DNA of 6,921 nt from contig DBXG01000011.1 of the NCBI GenBank assembly GCA_002309215.1, positions 1-6,921 on the forward strand. Reading direction: 5' to 3'. The notes beneath the pieces are model-generated. The model was not told where the DNA came from and did no database searches. It was given only the letters and a program-made list of their open reading frames with translations. Source of the stretch: Alphaproteobacteria bacterium UBA1218. Its GTDB lineage: Bacteria; Pseudomonadota; Alphaproteobacteria; Rs-D84. Of this stretch, positions 4,769-6,921 are shown piece by piece (within the stretch, counting starts at the first letter, position 1; each line of letters begins with the position of its first letter). Position numbers and translations under genes: made by a program.

Positions 4769-5623
4769 ATGAAAAAATTAGGCGTGTCTTTGGTTGCTGT
4801 CTTGGTTGGTTTGCCAATGATGGCGCGTGCAGATATTTCTGCTATACCCCTGAAGGGTGATCCTGCCGGCACAGTGGCGGCGAATACAAATGTTGCAACA
4901 ACATCGTATGTTCAGGGCGCATACAATGATTTGGCTGGTCATATTAACACAAATGTGGCCGCAATCAACACATTGAACGGCGATGCATCAACAACAGGCT
5001 CTGTTGCAAAATCTATTTCTGATGCGTTAACAACAGAACGGTCTGCTACCCAAACGTTAACAAACAAAACAATCGATGCAGATGACAATACGATTGATAA
5101 CTTGGAAGTAGATAATTTTAAATCTGGCGTAGTCGCAACAACTGTCAGAGCCGCAGGTGAAAATGGCGCAGACGATAACCATTTGGTGACAGAATCTGCT
5201 GTTCGTGATGCAATTGATACTGCTACTACTGGTGCAGTCACACTAAACGGAACACAAACCTTAACAAACAAGACTATTGATGCGGATGATAATACGATTG
5301 ATAACTTGGAAGTGGATAATTTCAAGTCTGGTGTAGTTGTAGATTCAACAGGAGGTGGTATCGCTGCGGCTAACAGTGCGTCTGATAGTAAATTAGTAAC
5401 AGAAAAAGCCGTTGCAAGCGCTTTGGCTGATAAAGCAGATGCTGCAACAACATTGTCTGGTTATGGTATCACAGATGCATATACAAAGACAGAAGTTGAT
5501 GCACATGGTTTTAATGTTTATGGGAACTGGGCAACTCCAGATACGTCAACAGGTAGTGTAACCATAACAAGCGCCGGTTTGACATCGAATGGTAATGGTG
5601 GCGGTAACGGCGGTGGCGAATAA
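4769..5623 (+). CDS. S3: secreted phage-tail-fibre-like protein with internal tandem modules
   Basis: This is a 284-residue protein. The signal peptide (1-21) probably ends at ARA, leaving DISAIP. NTNVATTSYVQGA (39-51) is identical to S4 and resembles the 'VATTxYVQ' segments of phage tail fibres. Two modules follow. Residues 94-122 and 162-190 are identical over 29 positions (TQTLTNKT to KSGVV), spaced 68 residues apart. Each is followed by a looser match centred on LVTE-S/K-AV (139-145 and 209-215). TTLSGYGITDAYTKTEVDA (227-245) is a typical tail-fibre sequence. FNVYGNWATPDT (248-259) and a Gly/Asn-rich tail ending in Glu close the protein. Tail-fibre relatives usually form trimeric beta structures, so the same is inferred here. 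No phage head, tail or integrase gene is present in the window, so this is more likely a host-encoded exported protein than part of a prophage. It is the first gene of a pair with S4. Confidence 0.8.
   Translation: MKKLGVSLVAVLVGLPMMARADISAIPLKGDPAGTVAANTNVATTSYVQGAYNDLAGHINTNVAAINTLNGDASTTGSVAKSISDALTTERSATQTLTNKTIDADDNTIDNLEVDNFKSGVVATTVRAAGENGADDNHLVTESAVRDAIDTATTGAVTLNGTQTLTNKTIDADDNTIDNLEVDNFKSGVVVDSTGGGIAAANSASDSKLVTEKAVASALADKADAATTLSGYGITDAYTKTEVDAHGFNVYGNWATPDTSTGSVTITSAGLTSNGNGGGNGGGE
5048..5338 (+). repeat. Tandem coding repeat within S3
   Basis: Units at 5048-5134 and 5252-5338 (87 bp each, start-to-start distance 204 bp) encode the same 29 residues. They differ at 12 bases, and all 12 are silent third-position changes. 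The flanking part of each 68-residue module is similar but not identical. Confidence 0.9.
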
Positions 5624-5629
5624 TAATTT

Positions 5630-5664
5630 ATTTAGATTGGTGGCATTTGACCACCAATCTAGAT
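5630..5664 (+). other. Hairpin between S3 and S4
   Basis: ATTTAGATTGGTGG (5630-5643) pairs with CCACCAATCTAGAT (5651-5664) over 14 bp with one T-G wobble and a 7-base loop. No T-run follows on either strand, so it is not a standard intrinsic terminator. It ends only 10 bases before the S4 start and may stabilise the S3 message or control S4 translation. Confidence 0.7.
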
Positions 5665-5674
5665 TGACTATTAA

Positions 5675-6076
5675 ATGAAAAAAATATTTTCAATCTTTAC
5701 TGTTTTGTCGATTACGACATCTGCGATGGCGGATATTACACCAAATACAAATGTTGCAACAACGTCGTATGTCCAAGGGGCGGTCGCGACCAAACAAGAT
5801 GTCATTGATGCTTCGCATAAGTTAAGTGCGGATTTAGTTGATGATACATCAACAACAAATAAATTTGTTACTGCGTCTGATAAAACTGCATGGGATGCAA
5901 AATTATCAACTGTCACAGTTGATAATACAGGGGTATCTGCTAATAACCCTGCGCCCGTTGTCACAAATGTCAGTGCCAGCAATGGAACGGTCACTGTAAC
6001 CAGACAAGATTTGGCTGTGCCAATAAAAAGCAGTGGCAGTTATACTGCTAATTCTGCAGTGATTTGGTTAGAATAA
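5675..6076 (+). CDS. S4: small secreted tail-fibre-like protein
   Basis: This protein has 133 residues. The signal peptide (1-19) ends at AMA, leaving DITPNTN, which parallels the mature start of S3. NTNVATTSYVQGA (24-36) is identical to S3. HKLSADLVDD (48-57) and NKFVTASDKTAWDAKL (62-77) are of the kind common in phage tail-fibre and collar proteins. Residues 78-133 are rich in Val, Thr, Ser and Asn and probably beta-stranded. The C-terminus is AVIWLE, which ends in Trp-x-Glu, close to the IWE end of S1. There is no ribosome binding site before ATG 5675; a hairpin occupies 5630-5664. Translation may therefore depend on S3 translation or on the leader structure. The stop is followed by a terminator. 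The function is unknown, but clear relatedness to S3 and the shared N-terminal motif suggest they act in the same structure. Confidence 0.8.
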   Translation: MKKIFSIFTVLSITTSAMADITPNTNVATTSYVQGAVATKQDVIDASHKLSADLVDDTSTTNKFVTASDKTAWDAKLSTVTVDNTGVSANNPAPVVTNVSASNGTVTVTRQDLAVPIKSSGSYTANSAVIWLE

Positions 6077-6099
6077 TTTTTTACTTGATAAATGTATGC

Positions 6100-6124
6100 G
6101 GACGGTTTAATCCGTCTTTTTTTT
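6100..6124 (+). terminator. Intrinsic terminator of S3-S4
   Basis: GACGG (6101-6105) and CCGTC (6112-6116) form a stem with loop TTTAAT, extended by a G-T pair, and are followed by eight T residues (6117-6124). Confidence 0.8.
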
Positions 6125-6131
6125 GGTGAAA

Positions 6132-6157
6132 TAAAATTTCCCGCCATTGGCGGGAAA
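6132..6157 (-). terminator. Intrinsic terminator of the ABC exporter gene
   Basis: TTTCCCGCC (6137-6145) and GGCGGGAAA (6149-6157) form a 9-bp stem. Read on the minus strand it is followed by TTTTATTT, and it lies 6 bases after the exporter stop. With the plus-strand terminator at 6100 it separates the two convergent units. Confidence 0.75.
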
Positions 6158-6163
6158 ATATTA

Positions 6164-6921
6164 TCAGGCAGATTCTTTTGTTTTGAATTGCATATCATAA
6201 AGTAATTTATATGCACCACATTCATTTTTTAATAATTCGTTATGAGTACCAGATTCAACAACTTGACCTTCGTTTATGACTGCGATGTTTGTTGCATTGC
6301 GAATTGTTGATAATCTGTGTGCAATAACAAACACAGTTTTATCCTGCATCAAGTTTTCAATAGCCTTTTGCACAACCGCTTCGGATTTATTATCCAATGC
6401 TGATGTCGCTTCGTCCAAAATCAATATTGGTGCGTTTTTCAAGAATGCACGCGCAATCGCGACACGTTGACGCTGACCGCCAGATAACATTACACCGCGT
6501 TCACCAATTTGCGTATCCAGGCCTTTTTTCATGCCTTTTACAACGTCTTCCAAATACGCCATCTTTACGGCTTTGTTCAGATCTTCTTCTGTTGCGTTTT
6601 CATTACCTAATAATATATTTTCACGAATAGTTCCAGAGAACAGGAAATTATCCTGGAAAACAACCGCGATATTTTGACGCAAATCATGTAAATCAATTTG
6701 GCGAATATCAACGCCATCAATATATATGCCCCCCGATGTTGCGTCATAGAATCGTGGCAACAAACTGACAACTGTTGTTTTTCCACCACCTGAATTACCA
6801 ACCAAAGCCAATGTTTCACCACGCTTCACTGTCAAATTTATATCTTTCAATACAGGAACACCGGGGTTATATTCAAAATATAAATTCTTGAATTGAATTT
6901 CCTTGAAATCTGGATTAAACG
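6164..6921 (-). CDS. MsbA-like ABC exporter, C-terminal ATP-binding domain (N-terminus outside window)
   Basis: The visible 251 residues are a complete nucleotide-binding domain of a type IV ABC exporter. The frame continues through the right edge, so the TTG at 6850 is not the start. The order is an aromatic A-loop region (LYFEY), Walker A GNSGGGKT (6776-6799), Q-loop VFQDNFLF, signature LSGGQ (6473-6487), Walker B ILILDE, D-loop SALD and H-loop IAHRLST. The C-terminal pattern GTHNELL...AYKLLYDMQF closely resembles MsbA, the flippase that moves lipid A-core across the inner membrane using ATP. Relatives such as other lipid or peptide exporters cannot be excluded without the transmembrane half. 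All catalytic motifs are intact. It converges on the S3-S4 unit. Confidence 0.9.
   Translation of the reverse strand, partial: FNPDFKEIQFKNLYFEYNPGVPVLKDINLTVKRGETLALVGNSGGGKTTVVSLLPRFYDATSGGIYIDGVDIRQIDLHDLRQNIAVVFQDNFLFSGTIRENILLGNENATEEDLNKAVKMAYLEDVVKGMKKGLDTQIGERGVMLSGGQRQRVAIARAFLKNAPILILDEATSALDNKSEAVVQKAIENLMQDKTVFVIAHRLSTIRNATNIAVINEGQVVESGTHNELLKNECGAYKLLYDMQFKTKESA

Noticed and set aside
4939..5325. Minus-strand open frame of 128 codons inside S3
   Set aside because: It is a shadow of the repetitive S3 reading frame and carries its repeats in antisense, with no signal or ribosome binding support.
5671..5994. Minus-strand open frame of 107 codons opposite S4
   Set aside because: It overlaps S4 almost completely, while S4 has a signal peptide and clear relatedness to S3.
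3587..6076. Prophage remnant
   Set aside because: Tail-fibre-like motifs are present, but there is no integrase, capsid, portal or lysis gene, and each gene has a Sec signal peptide.

Overview
This window looks like a stretch of chromosome from an AT-rich Gram-negative bacterium. Two things support this: several secreted proteins with Sec signal peptides, and the end of an MsbA-type ABC exporter. The short secreted proteins that begin with an 'NTNVATTSYVQG'-like motif recall, from memory only, proteins of small-genome gut-associated Alphaproteobacteria. That placement is an inference and was not tested.

Left part (1-1766). A partial ASCH-domain gene (minus strand, cut by the window edge) is divergent from a two-gene unit. 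That unit encodes a divergent HAM1/RdgB-type NTP pyrophosphatase and an APH-fold small-molecule kinase. A good sigma-70-type promoter (TTGATA, 17 bp, TATGAT) precedes the pyrophosphatase and fixes its start at 390. The kinase ribosome binding site overlaps the pyrophosphatase stop codon.

Middle (1767-3586). A large minus-strand gene encodes a 539-residue protein with one hydrophobic segment near its N-terminus. Residues 145-306 contain a motif order that matches GH24 (phage-type) lysozymes, with the catalytic Thr position changed to Ile. Its tail is a long charged helical region.

Right part (3587-6076). Four consecutive plus-strand genes, called S1 to S4 here, encode small secreted proteins. 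Between them they show a 12-position heptad coiled coil, an Ala-rich helix, phage-tail-fibre-like repeats, shared N-terminal and C-terminal motifs and Gly-rich tails. They form two pairs, S1-S2 and S3-S4. The promoters of the two pairs share an extended -10 box and the same early-transcribed bases, so they are probably co-regulated. A 15-bp sequence is repeated 60 bp apart upstream of the second promoter. Hairpin terminators follow S2 and S4. The likely theme is a locus for trimeric, fibre-like surface or periplasmic proteins built from tail-fibre-like modules and encoded outside any visible phage. This is the most interesting part of the window.

Right end (6077-6921). A pair of back-to-back terminators separates S4 from the C-terminal nucleotide-binding domain of an MsbA-like exporter, which runs off the window on the minus strand.
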